From positions 4,576,158 to 4,640,157 of the forward strand of contig NZ_CP012036.1 in the NCBI RefSeq assembly GCF_001298445.1: a stretch of 64,000 bases of DNA, given 5' to 3'. The stretch's first letter is position 1. Each line of letters begins with the position of its first letter. The notes beneath the pieces were generated by a model. The model was not told the origin of the DNA. It ran no database searches and saw only the letters and a list, made by a program, of their open reading frames with translations. The DNA comes from Nostoc piscinale CENA21 (lineage in GTDB: Bacteria; Cyanobacteriota; Cyanobacteriia; Cyanobacteriales; Nostocaceae). Of this stretch, positions 28,750 through 37,586 are shown piece after piece. Made by a program: the position numbers and the translations under genes.

Positions 28750-31700
28750 TTAGGCGATGTTTAAATCAACGCGGACGATTAAATCGTTGAAATCGCGATC
28801 GCCTCCTCTTGGCAAGTCTTCAAAGCCAAAGATATTACTACCTAACAAAGCAATTTGGTCTGTTTGTCTGGTGTTAGCACCTAAGAATGGGAAGTAAACC
28901 GCAGGATTTCTGGGGTTACTATCTAAAACGGCTTCTGGTGTGCCATTGGCAATAATAAATGGCGCATAGATATAACCTCCTTGCAGGGTTGCAGAGTAGG
29001 TTGCTGTTCCACGGTTGGCTGTTAAGTCAATTCCTGAAACACGGTTGCGGACAGCCGCTTCGGTATAACCAGCTTGTCCGGGTAAGATATCTGCTTGGCC
29101 ATCTCCGTTGAGGTCAATACCACCATTCACATCGGTGACTCGGTAGAAACTGGCGTAGTTTCTATAGCCTGCATCTTTGCTAACGACAAAATCAGCAGTG
29201 ACCAATTCTGTCACGTTACGCAAGTCAATGAGTTCGGCTTGTGATTGACCTTGCAAAACTGTACCAATTGGTAAAACTGTGTCGGTCGATTGGATATTTA
29301 CCACTAAATCTTGGAAAGGCTGACCATTTCCTGGTTGAAATTCCCAAGCGAGGGAGAATGTATCGTTACCTAAGTCGGTGATTCTTTGGGTGTTGGGATT
29401 AGCGAAAATGACATTGTTGCTAGAGATATTACCAGCGCGGACATCATCACTAGTACCGCTTCTAACTACATAGAATCTGAGTTGGTCGCCTGAATCAAAT
29501 TCTAGTAATCTCGAAACATCGGCGTTGTTTAAGCCACGATTCACCGCAGAGAAGATGGTTCTTGCCCTTTCTAAAGCGGCTTCAGTGTAACCTGCTTCGC
29601 CTGGGGCGATACCGTTGATTCTACCTGCGGCATCATCTACAGTAAACACACCGATTTCATTGGTACGGCTAGTACTGCGTCTGGTGAGGTCTACTTGCAG
29701 TTGGGTTTTGGCACCACTACCCTTGATTGTGAATATATCACTGTTGGGAATTTGGGCGAGAGAGCGATCGCTATCACTAATACTAACAGTAGCAGTGGTG
29801 TTAGTTCTGGCAAGGTCGTAGTTGTTACCATCAACTAACGTCAAAGTTATGGTTTCATTGCCTTCTACCAAATTATCATCAATTGGTTTAACGGCAATAT
29901 CGACGTAGGAACTACCAGCCGCAATGGTTGCTGTACCTGTGAGGCTGTCGTAATCACTACCGTTAGTAGCAGTACCACCAACAGTATAGTTAAAGGTTAA
30001 AGCCGTATTGGTATTACCAGCACGAGAAATGCGGAAGGTTGCAGGGGTGGAATTTCCTTCTGTTGTATTGGATGTGGTGCTTGTAACACTAATCACACCA
30101 GTAGTTAAATTCAGGGGCTTGTCTAGGTGCAGGAGAATAATTTCGTTGTTGTCGATGTCTCCTGGTCTACCTTGGGAGAAGGGATAATTATTATCGTTGG
30201 CAACCAAGATAGTGTTCGCATCCAGTACCAACACATCTTCAATGGTGACAAAGGGGAAGGTAAATGTTGTGCTACCGTCTCGATTCAAGTCATTGGGGTC
30301 TTGAATATTCAGTAAATCGGCGACTTCTTCTTTTTCCACAAAGCCATTAGCATCGCGTTTTGAGAAGTCTACTTTGAAGATTTTCTTGAATTGGGCGGCG
30401 CTACCTTGCAAACCATCCCGTTCAATTACCAGATATTCATTTTCGTTGATGACGGTGAAATCACCAATGGCATAACTGGGGTTATCCAAACGGTAGTAAC
30501 CAACCAAACCTTGATATTGTTCTGATGCGACATCAAATTTATAAATCCGCAGTGAACCAGCAGGGTCGCCAGCCACAGTACCTTCTAATAATGGGTACAA
30601 AGTTTGTCTGTCGGGACTGATGGCTAAACCTTCAAAGCCTCTGGAACCACCAAGGTTAGCAACGGCTGGCTGTCCCACAAATTGGTCGCGGACTAAATCA
30701 CCGACACCAGGAAAATCGGTAAAGTAAGCATCTACACCCAACTCGATAAACTGTCTGTATTCTGCTAGTGGGTCGCCGTTGTAATCGGATGCTAAGAACA
30801 CACTTTCATTGCGGAAAGTGTAAGGATGCACCTGCAAACCTGCGGCGTGGGCATCTTGTACCAAGGTTGTGGGCGTACCCAAGACTCTATCTGCATCGGT
30901 AATTGAACCATCACCATCAAGGTCATCTGGTCTACCATCACCGTTGCGGTCTACCGTTGTAGCGGGGATAATCAGGCGTTTGTTAGGCCCAATCCCGACT
31001 GCGTAAGTTGCGATCGCTGCTAGTCCTGTCGGTCTAATTAAGTCGCCGTAGGTGCGAGTGTCACCATTAAATCTAAAGTCGTAAGGCTGATCTGTCGCGC
31101 CACCAATTAACTGAATTAAGGGGATATCAATTCTGGCGGCGGGTAAGATATTTTGTTTCAATTCCCGCAGATTACCCACCTCAAAGGATTGAATAAATAC
31201 TCTGTCGGGATCAGTAAAGTTTTCCGCAACTAAAACATTTACTAGCAGTTGTCCCAGACTGGTATTGATGGGTGTACCGTCAATGCGTCTACCTTCAACA
31301 GCAAAGTAAGTCGGGTGTTTGGTTTCGGGATAAATGCCGATTTTCCGACCAGTTTCAGCTTCTACTTGCTGCACCAAATCAATGATTTCTTCGAGGGTAG
31401 GAACTTTCAACCCATCATTGTTAAATCTGGTTCCGCGCAAGCCCGGTAAGCGTTCAATTGCATTTAGAGTTTTGATTTCGTCAAGGGTGAGGTCTTCGGT
31501 AAACCAACCTCTGATAGTTCTACCATCGATAACTTTGGTCGTCAGTCGGTCAGCAAACTCAGGACGCAGGTAAATATCGGTGCTGGTGTCAGTCAGATTA
31601 ACTGAACCATCATTGTTGAGAATTGCCAACGCATTTTCGTGACGGGCGATTAAACGTCCATCTTTGGTTGCTACTAAGTCAGGTTCGATGAAATCTGCAC

Positions 31701-34700
31701 CTTGAGCGATCGCTAGTCGATAAGATTCTAAGGTATGTTCTGGTCGTTCACCACTCGCACCACGATGTCCAATAACTAATGGTGCATCACCACTTAAAGT
31801 ATTAAATTCTCGCAGGTTGCGGACATCAGGGTTTTGCGGCGACCTGACAAACTGCCCAGTTAACTGGTCACGCACCAAATCACCAGTACCAGGAAAATCT
31901 GTAAAGTAACCATCCACACCTAAATTGATAAACTGGCGAAATTCCGCTTGAGGATCACCGTTATAGTCTGATGCCAGATAACGCTCTTCGTTGCGGAAAG
32001 TATAAGGATGAACTAACAAGCCTGCATTATGGGCATCGCCTACCAAAGAGGTTGGTGCAGTTAAGGTTTTATCTGCGTCGTTAACTAATCCATCGCCGTT
32101 GACATCATCGGCTTGACCATCACCGTTAGCATCCACACCGCGAACCGAAACTATCATCCGTTTCCAAGGGCCAATTCCGTCGGCGTAGGTAGCAATTTCT
32201 CGCAAACCTTCGGGTGTTCTTAAGTCGCCGTAGGTGCGAGAATCACCACTAACTTCAAAATCAAAAGGTTGATATTCAATCAAGGAACCATCAACTCTGA
32301 CATCACGCGCATCCAATAACTGAATTAACGGTAAATCAATCCCCGCAGCCGGGAAGAGGACATTATTGAGTTGCTTAAGATTACCGACCTCAAAAGATTG
32401 AATAAATACTCTATCAGGGTCAGTAAAGTCATTCTCAACTAAGAGGTCTACTAACTTTTGACTGATATCTTGATTGATGGGAGTACCATCGAGTTTTGTC
32501 CCGACGGATGCAAAGTAGGTGGGATGCTTAGTTTCGGGATAAATGCCGATTTTCTTACCTGTATCTGCTTCTACCTGCTTCACTAAATCAATGATTTCTT
32601 GCAAGGTAGGAATTTCGTACAAGTCGTTAAAGGCTTGAGTGCGGAAACTCGGCTGGATTCTGGCGCGGAGGGTTTTAATTTCTGCGAGTGTGAAGTCCTC
32701 AACAAAGAAACCTTCCTCAGCGATACCATCTACAATTTTAGTTCTAAGGCGATCAGCAAATTCTGGATGATCTAAAACATTGGTGGTGTTGATGATATTC
32801 GGTTCGTGACGGGCAATTAAGACACCATCTTTTGTCACCACCAAGTCCGGTTCAATGAAGTCTGCACCCTGTTGAATCGCCAACATATAAGAACCAAGGG
32901 TGTGTTCTGGTAGTTCACCGCTTGCGCCCCGGTGTCCGATGACAATTGGTGTTTGACCGTTGAGGGTGTTGAGGTTGGTAATGTTGGGTGTGGGAATTGG
33001 TGCATCTAACAGTTTGCCGGTTGCATCAAAGTGCAGCAAGTAAGGGCCAAACTCATCACCAATCCAGAAAGTACCATCTTCCGCAATCACGAAAGATTCA
33101 ATATCAAAATCTGCACCAGTTAACAGGCGATCGCTGGTGTTTTCATTCACAATGCGGAAAGGAACTTTATTATCTGGGTCAGATAACTGAATAAAGTTCA
33201 AAATATTGACGCTACCGTTACCCCCTGGTTCTGCACCCCGGAAACTTGGATCAGCACGATAAATCCGCAGTAGGTAGTCTGCGCTGTTATTTTGACTACC
33301 AAAACCATTGTCAGAGAGGAAGTAAAAGGAATTATCATCAGCCCTTTGGACACCACTAAACCCTTGTATCGGTTGGGCGGCGAAGGGGACATTCCGGCCG
33401 TTGGTTCCGGTAATTGCACTACCAGACCTTGGCCCTTCAGCAAAGGTATCAGCCGGAAGTGAAGCAAAGCCTTTGAGGGTGACTCTGGGGACAAACTGGG
33501 AAGTATCAGGATTGCGGGGATCGTAACCTGTGGTATCGATGGTTAAAGCTTCTGGGAAAGCGTTGGCGATGTTTTCCCAAGGAACAAATTTAAAGTTACT
33601 GCTGATGTTTTCAATTTCCCCATCATCTTCTACAAGTACGGCGGGATCATTAGAACCGTCTTGGGTGATAAACACACCATTAGGGAAGTTAGCGCCTAAA
33701 GGTACATTGATCACATCTGCACCGTCAGACTCCTGCACACTATCAATTGACCCGTTGTTACCGACAGCAAAGCTACCTATATACTCGTTATTACCTGCAC
33801 GGTTGTAAGCCACAAAGGTGTTATCGCCTTGGCTAGAAGCTAATAGATAGCCTTGACCATCGCTACCATAGTAAATTGTCAATCCTTCCACATCATCGCT
33901 AAGGTTACTACCACCCAAATCTCGGACGCGATCAATGAGTGTACCTGTATTGCTTCCGTAGGGTTCTGCGTCAAATTTCCAAATACCGACATCTTCTTGA
34001 CCGATGTATAAATAGCCCGTTTCTTGGTCTACTACCATCCCTTCGGTTTGGGGCGATCGCCCTGCTGTAGTCGGAATGGTAAACTGTCTGACTAGTTCTG
34101 CACCAATTTGACCATTACCTTTGTCTATTAGTTTTAATTGAGCAACGTCTCCAGTTTCCCGACGGCTAACAAAGGCATAGTAATCATTGCTTTGGGGGCT
34201 GCGGTATAGCGCCAAACCATAAGCACTGCGTTCGTTGGATGAATAAGGCGGTTCAAAAGGTGCTGCTTGGAAAATAGTACCAAGACTGCTATCGGTAATT
34301 TCTTCTAAATATTCACCGGGGGTTGTGGGGTTGGGATTAATTTTGAAGATTGCCAGTTTATCATTTTCGCGATCGCTGGCTACGGCAATATCAATTGTGG
34401 TATCACCCAGTTTAAATCCATATTGCAAATCAATATTGTTGTAGCGAATATCTCCTGGATTGACTGTTTGTAACAATTCACCAGACAAGTTGTAAACCCG
34501 CAACCCGCCATTTTTCACCGAGGTTAATACCAAACTGTTAGCAGAATTGGTGGCGTTGACATAAATCGCTGGGTCATCTGCATCAGCATTTTGGATATCA
34601 TCATCCAACAAAGCGGGGCTGGTTTCGACAGTCGGCGCAACAGTAGGAATTAAATCTGCACCCAAAGTTAGAATTTGGGTAAATTGGGTGGCGCTGAAGT

Positions 34701-35802
34701 TATTGTCACTCACCAAAACAATAGATTGACGACCATCTGGTAAGGTGGGGCCAAACTCTATCCCTTCGATGTTATCCAAGCCCGTTGGTAAATCCAAATC
34801 ATTCAAATTCAACACTAAGCGTTTTTGGGCTGGTTGAATTGCAGCTAATTGTTCCGCAGTCAAACTACTGAGTGAGTCAATGCTGCTGATATCAGTTGCA
34901 CCTTGGAGAGAGATTTCGTAGATTTTGATTGTATTACCTGTACCGGGAACGCCTGTAGAAAAGGAACGTTCTACAGCGAGTATTGTCCCGCGATTATCGA
35001 TAGCTAGTAAATCTACTAAGCCATTAGTGCTAAATGCAGTTTCAGGATTAGATGTTTCTGCTACTGGGTCAGTGACATACAGATATTCTTTAGTTGGCTG
35101 TCCTGTAGCTAAGTTGTATTGCAGAATGCGCGAAGGTGTACCCGCAGTCAGAGAAGCCACCGCCCCATCTTGGAATAAGGCGTTTTCTGTAGCGGTGAAT
35201 AAAGTTGTTTGGTCTGGGGTGATGGTGAGGCTTTCAAAGGCTAAGTTATTTCTGACACCAGATGTTTGGCTATTATCTGGTTGAACTACTGGTAAGAATT
35301 TAGTCGGGATAGTTAGCGATCGCAATTCTTGACCTGTAGTCAGAGAAAATTCCCTGACAAACGGATTTGTTACCCGACCAGCCCCAGGATTGACTTCTCC
35401 TTCCGAAGAAATGAAAACTGTATTGTTGGTAATTAAGACAATATCTTCTGGGTCTAAACTCAAAGCCGTAAAGAAATTACCATTGGTATCTCTCAGGGGA
35501 GTGACATTAGTAAAAGTCACACTATTATTGGCAGGATCACCAGTGAAAGTATAAAAGCGAGCGGGGCCAATTTGGGAGCGATCGTCCGAAATGGCATAGT
35601 AACGATTATTAGCAGCATCGTAAGCAAGACCAGATAAACCACCTACTTGAGTTGGCGTACCATTAACAATTCCTGCTACACCAGAAGGAACAAAACCTGT
35701 AGCAAAAATCTGTTGTCCTAAAAATTCTATGTTGGTGATAGTTTTACCAGCTTGCATATTTTTGGGTATGGATAAATCAGGATTCAGAGAAGCGATTTCC
35801 AC
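28750..35802 (-). CDS. Secreted phytase/double GDPD/Calx-beta/DUF4114 protein
   Basis: A 2350-residue protein built for organic phosphate release. Residues 1-380 resemble the esterase-like activity of phytase domain (FEGLA/ISDDRS-type strands). About 387-745 is a beta-propeller phytase (DADDPAIYVN, ASDRENDKLAIF). About 769-935 is a second esterase-like half (GFSGVQRADDNSFYFLSDNG). About 945-1335 and 1338-1715 are two glycerophosphodiester phosphodiesterase domains, each with GHRGASGE, EPDLV-TKDG and ARHE. The esterase-like fold appears to resume at about 1716 (GFEGLAISPDRQTLYPLLEG). About 1900-2010 is Calx-beta, and 2017-2350 a DUF4114 module ending FGFEDLPRGGDRDFNDLIV. No N-terminal signal is seen; secretion through the C-terminus is inferred. 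A candidate Pho box lies about 170-200 bp upstream. Confidence 0.88.
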   Translation of the reverse strand: MEIASLNPDLSIPKNMQAGKTITNIEFLGQQIFATGFVPSGVAGIVNGTPTQVGGLSGLAYDAANNRYYAISDDRSQIGPARFYTFTGDPANNSVTFTNVTPLRDTNGNFFTALSLDPEDIVLITNNTVFISSEGEVNPGAGRVTNPFVREFSLTTGQELRSLTIPTKFLPVVQPDNSQTSGVRNNLAFESLTITPDQTTLFTATENALFQDGAVASLTAGTPSRILQYNLATGQPTKEYLYVTDPVAETSNPETAFSTNGLVDLLAIDNRGTILAVERSFSTGVPGTGNTIKIYEISLQGATDISSIDSLSSLTAEQLAAIQPAQKRLVLNLNDLDLPTGLDNIEGIEFGPTLPDGRQSIVLVSDNNFSATQFTQILTLGADLIPTVAPTVETSPALLDDDIQNADADDPAIYVNATNSANSLVLTSVKNGGLRVYNLSGELLQTVNPGDIRYNNIDLQYGFKLGDTTIDIAVASDRENDKLAIFKINPNPTTPGEYLEEITDSSLGTIFQAAPFEPPYSSNERSAYGLALYRSPQSNDYYAFVSRRETGDVAQLKLIDKGNGQIGAELVRQFTIPTTAGRSPQTEGMVVDQETGYLYIGQEDVGIWKFDAEPYGSNTGTLIDRVRDLGGSNLSDDVEGLTIYYGSDGQGYLLASSQGDNTFVAYNRAGNNEYIGSFAVGNNGSIDSVQESDGADVINVPLGANFPNGVFITQDGSNDPAVLVEDDGEIENISSNFKFVPWENIANAFPEALTIDTTGYDPRNPDTSQFVPRVTLKGFASLPADTFAEGPRSGSAITGTNGRNVPFAAQPIQGFSGVQRADDNSFYFLSDNGFGSQNNSADYLLRIYRADPSFRGAEPGGNGSVNILNFIQLSDPDNKVPFRIVNENTSDRLLTGADFDIESFVIAEDGTFWIGDEFGPYLLHFDATGKLLDAPIPTPNITNLNTLNGQTPIVIGHRGASGELPEHTLGSYMLAIQQGADFIEPDLVVTKDGVLIARHEPNIINTTNVLDHPEFADRLRTKIVDGIAEEGFFVEDFTLAEIKTLRARIQPSFRTQAFNDLYEIPTLQEIIDLVKQVEADTGKKIGIYPETKHPTYFASVGTKLDGTPINQDISQKLVDLLVENDFTDPDRVFIQSFEVGNLKQLNNVLFPAAGIDLPLIQLLDARDVRVDGSLIEYQPFDFEVSGDSRTYGDLRTPEGLREIATYADGIGPWKRMIVSVRGVDANGDGQADDVNGDGLVNDADKTLTAPTSLVGDAHNAGLLVHPYTFRNEERYLASDYNGDPQAEFRQFINLGVDGYFTDFPGTGDLVRDQLTGQFVRSPQNPDVRNLREFNTLSGDAPLVIGHRGASGERPEHTLESYRLAIAQGADFIEPDLVATKDGRLIARHENALAILNNDGSVNLTDTSTDIYLRPEFADRLTTKVIDGRTIRGWFTEDLTLDEIKTLNAIERLPGLRGTRFNNDGLKVPTLEEIIDLVQQVEAETGRKIGIYPETKHPTYFAVEGRRIDGTPINTSLGQLLVNVLVAENFTDPDRVFIQSFEVGNLRELKQNILPAARIDIPLIQLIGGATDQPYDFRFNGDTRTYGDLIRPTGLAAIATYAVGIGPNKRLIIPATTVDRNGDGRPDDLDGDGSITDADRVLGTPTTLVQDAHAAGLQVHPYTFRNESVFLASDYNGDPLAEYRQFIELGVDAYFTDFPGVGDLVRDQFVGQPAVANLGGSRGFEGLAISPDRQTLYPLLEGTVAGDPAGSLRIYKFDVASEQYQGLVGYYRLDNPSYAIGDFTVINENEYLVIERDGLQGSAAQFKKIFKVDFSKRDANGFVEKEEVADLLNIQDPNDLNRDGSTTFTFPFVTIEDVLVLDANTILVANDNNYPFSQGRPGDIDNNEIILLHLDKPLNLTTGVISVTSTTSNTTEGNSTPATFRISRAGNTNTALTFNYTVGGTATNGSDYDSLTGTATIAAGSSYVDIAVKPIDDNLVEGNETITLTLVDGNNYDLARTNTTATVSISDSDRSLAQIPNSDIFTIKGSGAKTQLQVDLTRRSTSRTNEIGVFTVDDAAGRINGIAPGEAGYTEAALERARTIFSAVNRGLNNADVSRLLEFDSGDQLRFYVVRSGTSDDVRAGNISSNNVIFANPNTQRITDLGNDTFSLAWEFQPGNGQPFQDLVVNIQSTDTVLPIGTVLQGQSQAELIDLRNVTELVTADFVVSKDAGYRNYASFYRVTDVNGGIDLNGDGQADILPGQAGYTEAAVRNRVSGIDLTANRGTATYSATLQGGYIYAPFIIANGTPEAVLDSNPRNPAVYFPFLGANTRQTDQIALLGSNIFGFEDLPRGGDRDFNDLIVRVDLNIA

Positions 35803-36361
35803 TTTTACTCACTAACAATTTGTGAGTTTGTGAACAGGCGATGCCCCTGGCAAGCCGCTGCGCGTCTACGCAAATTTGCCATGAAAATATAAACCGCAAA
35901 GATGCACTTTACAGCTTGGGAGATCGCACCATGAGATGATTGTTAGATTCAGTGCTTCACGCTATCCCAGCTAGGTTAAGAAATACCTAGCAAAAGGTTA
36001 ATTAAACTTCCTTGTCTGAACTTTGGAAAAGTCAGCTTGTTAGTGTAGCGCCTGTTTGGAGAGATGAGGGGGATGAGGGCGACAAGGTAGACAAGGGGGG
36101 CAAGGTAGAGAGATGTTAATCATAAGAAAACGTAGACGCGCAAGCGGCTTCCCGTAGGGTAGTACACCAATCTCTGTAAATATTTTATCTCTTCTTTCTT
36201 TGTGTTCTTTGCGCCCTTTGTGGTTCGTTATCTGATTCAGTGTAACTTCACACAGAGTTGGTATAAGTCCTACATATAAGTAGTAGACTACCGAAATTCA
36301 TCCGCGTCCATCTGCGTTTATCTGCGGTTAATTTTCTTCTTGTCAGTCCAGTAGAGTCACG
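35803..36361. other. Intergenic region with Pho-box candidate and Nostoc repeats
   Basis: Holds the promoter region of the minus-strand phytase/GDPD gene, including the Pho-box candidate at 35973-36002. It also holds repeat sequences: 'ggcaagccgctgcgcgtctacg' (about 35852-35873) with its inverse 'gtagacgcgcaagcggcttcccgtaggg' near 36131-36159, a 'tttgcgccctttgtggttcg' repeat (36208-36227) and 'tccgcgtccatctgcgtttatctgcgg' (36301-36327). Confidence 0.55.
35973..36002 (-). promoter_or_regulatory. Candidate Pho box upstream of the phytase/GDPD gene
   Basis: On the minus strand ATTAACCT (36002-35995) and CTTAACCT (35980-35973) are spaced exactly 22 bp apart. A degenerate unit, GCTAGGTA, lies between them at the 11-bp phase. 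Matches to PyTTAAPyPyT/A are 7/8, 4/8 and 8/8. The site is about 170-200 bp before the start codon. It mirrors the site upstream of the nuclease. Confidence 0.45.
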
Positions 36362-36725
36362 AATCAATTTCCTGATTGCAGCGATCGCACAACCCCAACA
36401 AGGTCTGTGTCAGATAATTTTTCTCTTAAAATCGGAATTTGCAGATAAAATTTTACCACAGATTGAGACAAAATCACGAAAGTATGCTTTAAATATAAAG
36501 TTAATCTCTCACAACGGTTTTGACCTCGACATTGTACCGTTTTTCAGCGTTCAGGGTCAGGCAATGGAGTTTCTTCGGCAAAGATAGCAATTTGCAGCAG
36601 AAAAAACAGTTGTCTGCGGTGATTCAGGTAATGATATTGCATTGTTCGCTGTGGGCTATGAAGAGGGAATCATATTTGGTAATGCTCAATGGCATACTAA
36701 AAATCCGACTGACTATCGGTACTAA
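36362..36725 (+). pseudogene. Sucrose-phosphate phosphatase C-terminal remnant
   Basis: In one frame the DNA encodes FLLKSEFADKILPQIET, NIKLISHNGFDLDIVP, GQAMEFLRQR, a TAG stop, then QFAAEKTVVCGDSGNDIAL and EEGIIFGNAQWHTKNPTDYRY, ending TAA at 36723-36725. These are the cap and C-terminal HAD motifs (GDSGND acid pair, GIIxGNA) of cyanobacterial sucrose-phosphatase. The N-terminal DxDGT region is absent. The in-frame TAG stands where a Trp codon would fit (RQKWQF in relatives, as I recall), so this is true decay and not only an indel. It ends 57 bp before ruvA. Confidence 0.75.
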
Positions 36726-36781
36726 GTACAAAACCCTTGTGTTGAGGGAATTCTAAAAGTTTTGTAATATTGTGGATTCTT

Positions 36782-37417
36782 ATGATTAGTTATCTCAAAG
36801 GTCTTGTTGCGGGTGTTCAGACAATTGGCGGTAGTCGCGTTATTTTGACGATCGAAGTCAATGGTATTGGTTACGATTTGCAAGTTCCCCAAAGGTTAGC
36901 ACAGCAGTTACCAGAATCAGGCGGAGTGGTGCAAATTTTCACTCATTACCAAATTCGGGAGGAAGTGCCTTTACTGTATGGCTTTGCTTCACCAGCAGAA
37001 CGGGACTTATTTCGCCACTTGCTAACGGTTAGCGGGATTGGTGCAGCCTTGGCGATCGCTCTCTTAGATACTTTGGAATTACCCGATTTAGTCCAAGCCA
37101 TCATCGCAGGTAACACCCAAATCTTAATTCAAGCCCCTGGAGTGGGCAAAAAAACCGCAGAACGCATCTGTTTAGAACTGAAAAGTAAATTGATTGAATG
37201 GCGCAAATCAGCAGGGTTCTTCGTCGCTACAGGCGGCCCAGCACCAGGAATTTTAGAAGAAGTGCAGATGACTTTGTTTGCCTTGGGTTACACAGCCCAC
37301 GAAGTCAGCCACGCCTTACACGTTGTTAGTGAAGACATTGGACTACCCAAAGATGCTTATGTGGAAGATTGGATTAAACAAGCGATCGCTCACCTCAGCA
37401 GCGAACAAGTACAGTAA
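36782..37417 (+). CDS. ruvA: Holliday junction branch migration protein RuvA
   Basis: RuvA binds Holliday junctions as a tetramer and positions the RuvB motor. The 211-residue protein has the N-terminal OB fold (MISYLKGLVAGVQTIGGSRVILTIEVNGIGYDL), helix-hairpin-helix motifs (LLTVSGIGAALAIALL and LIQAPGVGKKTAERICLELKSKL) and the C-terminal RuvB-contact domain (LFALGYTAHEVSHAL). The ATG at 36782 matches the family start; a TTG four codons upstream is not needed. No ruvB or ruvC lies next to it, as is common in cyanobacteria. Confidence 0.96.
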   Translation: MISYLKGLVAGVQTIGGSRVILTIEVNGIGYDLQVPQRLAQQLPESGGVVQIFTHYQIREEVPLLYGFASPAERDLFRHLLTVSGIGAALAIALLDTLELPDLVQAIIAGNTQILIQAPGVGKKTAERICLELKSKLIEWRKSAGFFVATGGPAPGILEEVQMTLFALGYTAHEVSHALHVVSEDIGLPKDAYVEDWIKQAIAHLSSEQVQ

Positions 37418-37586
37418 TATTAATTCGTAATGGTGATGCGTCTGCCATATCAGAAAATTAGCGCAGCGACAGAGCAGAGTAATAGCTATGACACCAGAAG
37501 AAGAATGTCTAAAGATTTATCTAGTTATAGCTAGAGTCACATAGACTGAGGAGTGAAAGAATAGCTGCTAAAATCCCTTCAATTTC

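Noticed and set aside
29615..35284. Plus-strand frames opposite the phytase/GDPD gene
   Set aside because: Antisense shadows of a well supported 2350-residue gene.
36520..36756. 78-residue plus-strand protein before ruvA
   Set aside because: Wrong frame over the sucrose-phosphatase remnant; the remnant frame carries the recognisable motifs.
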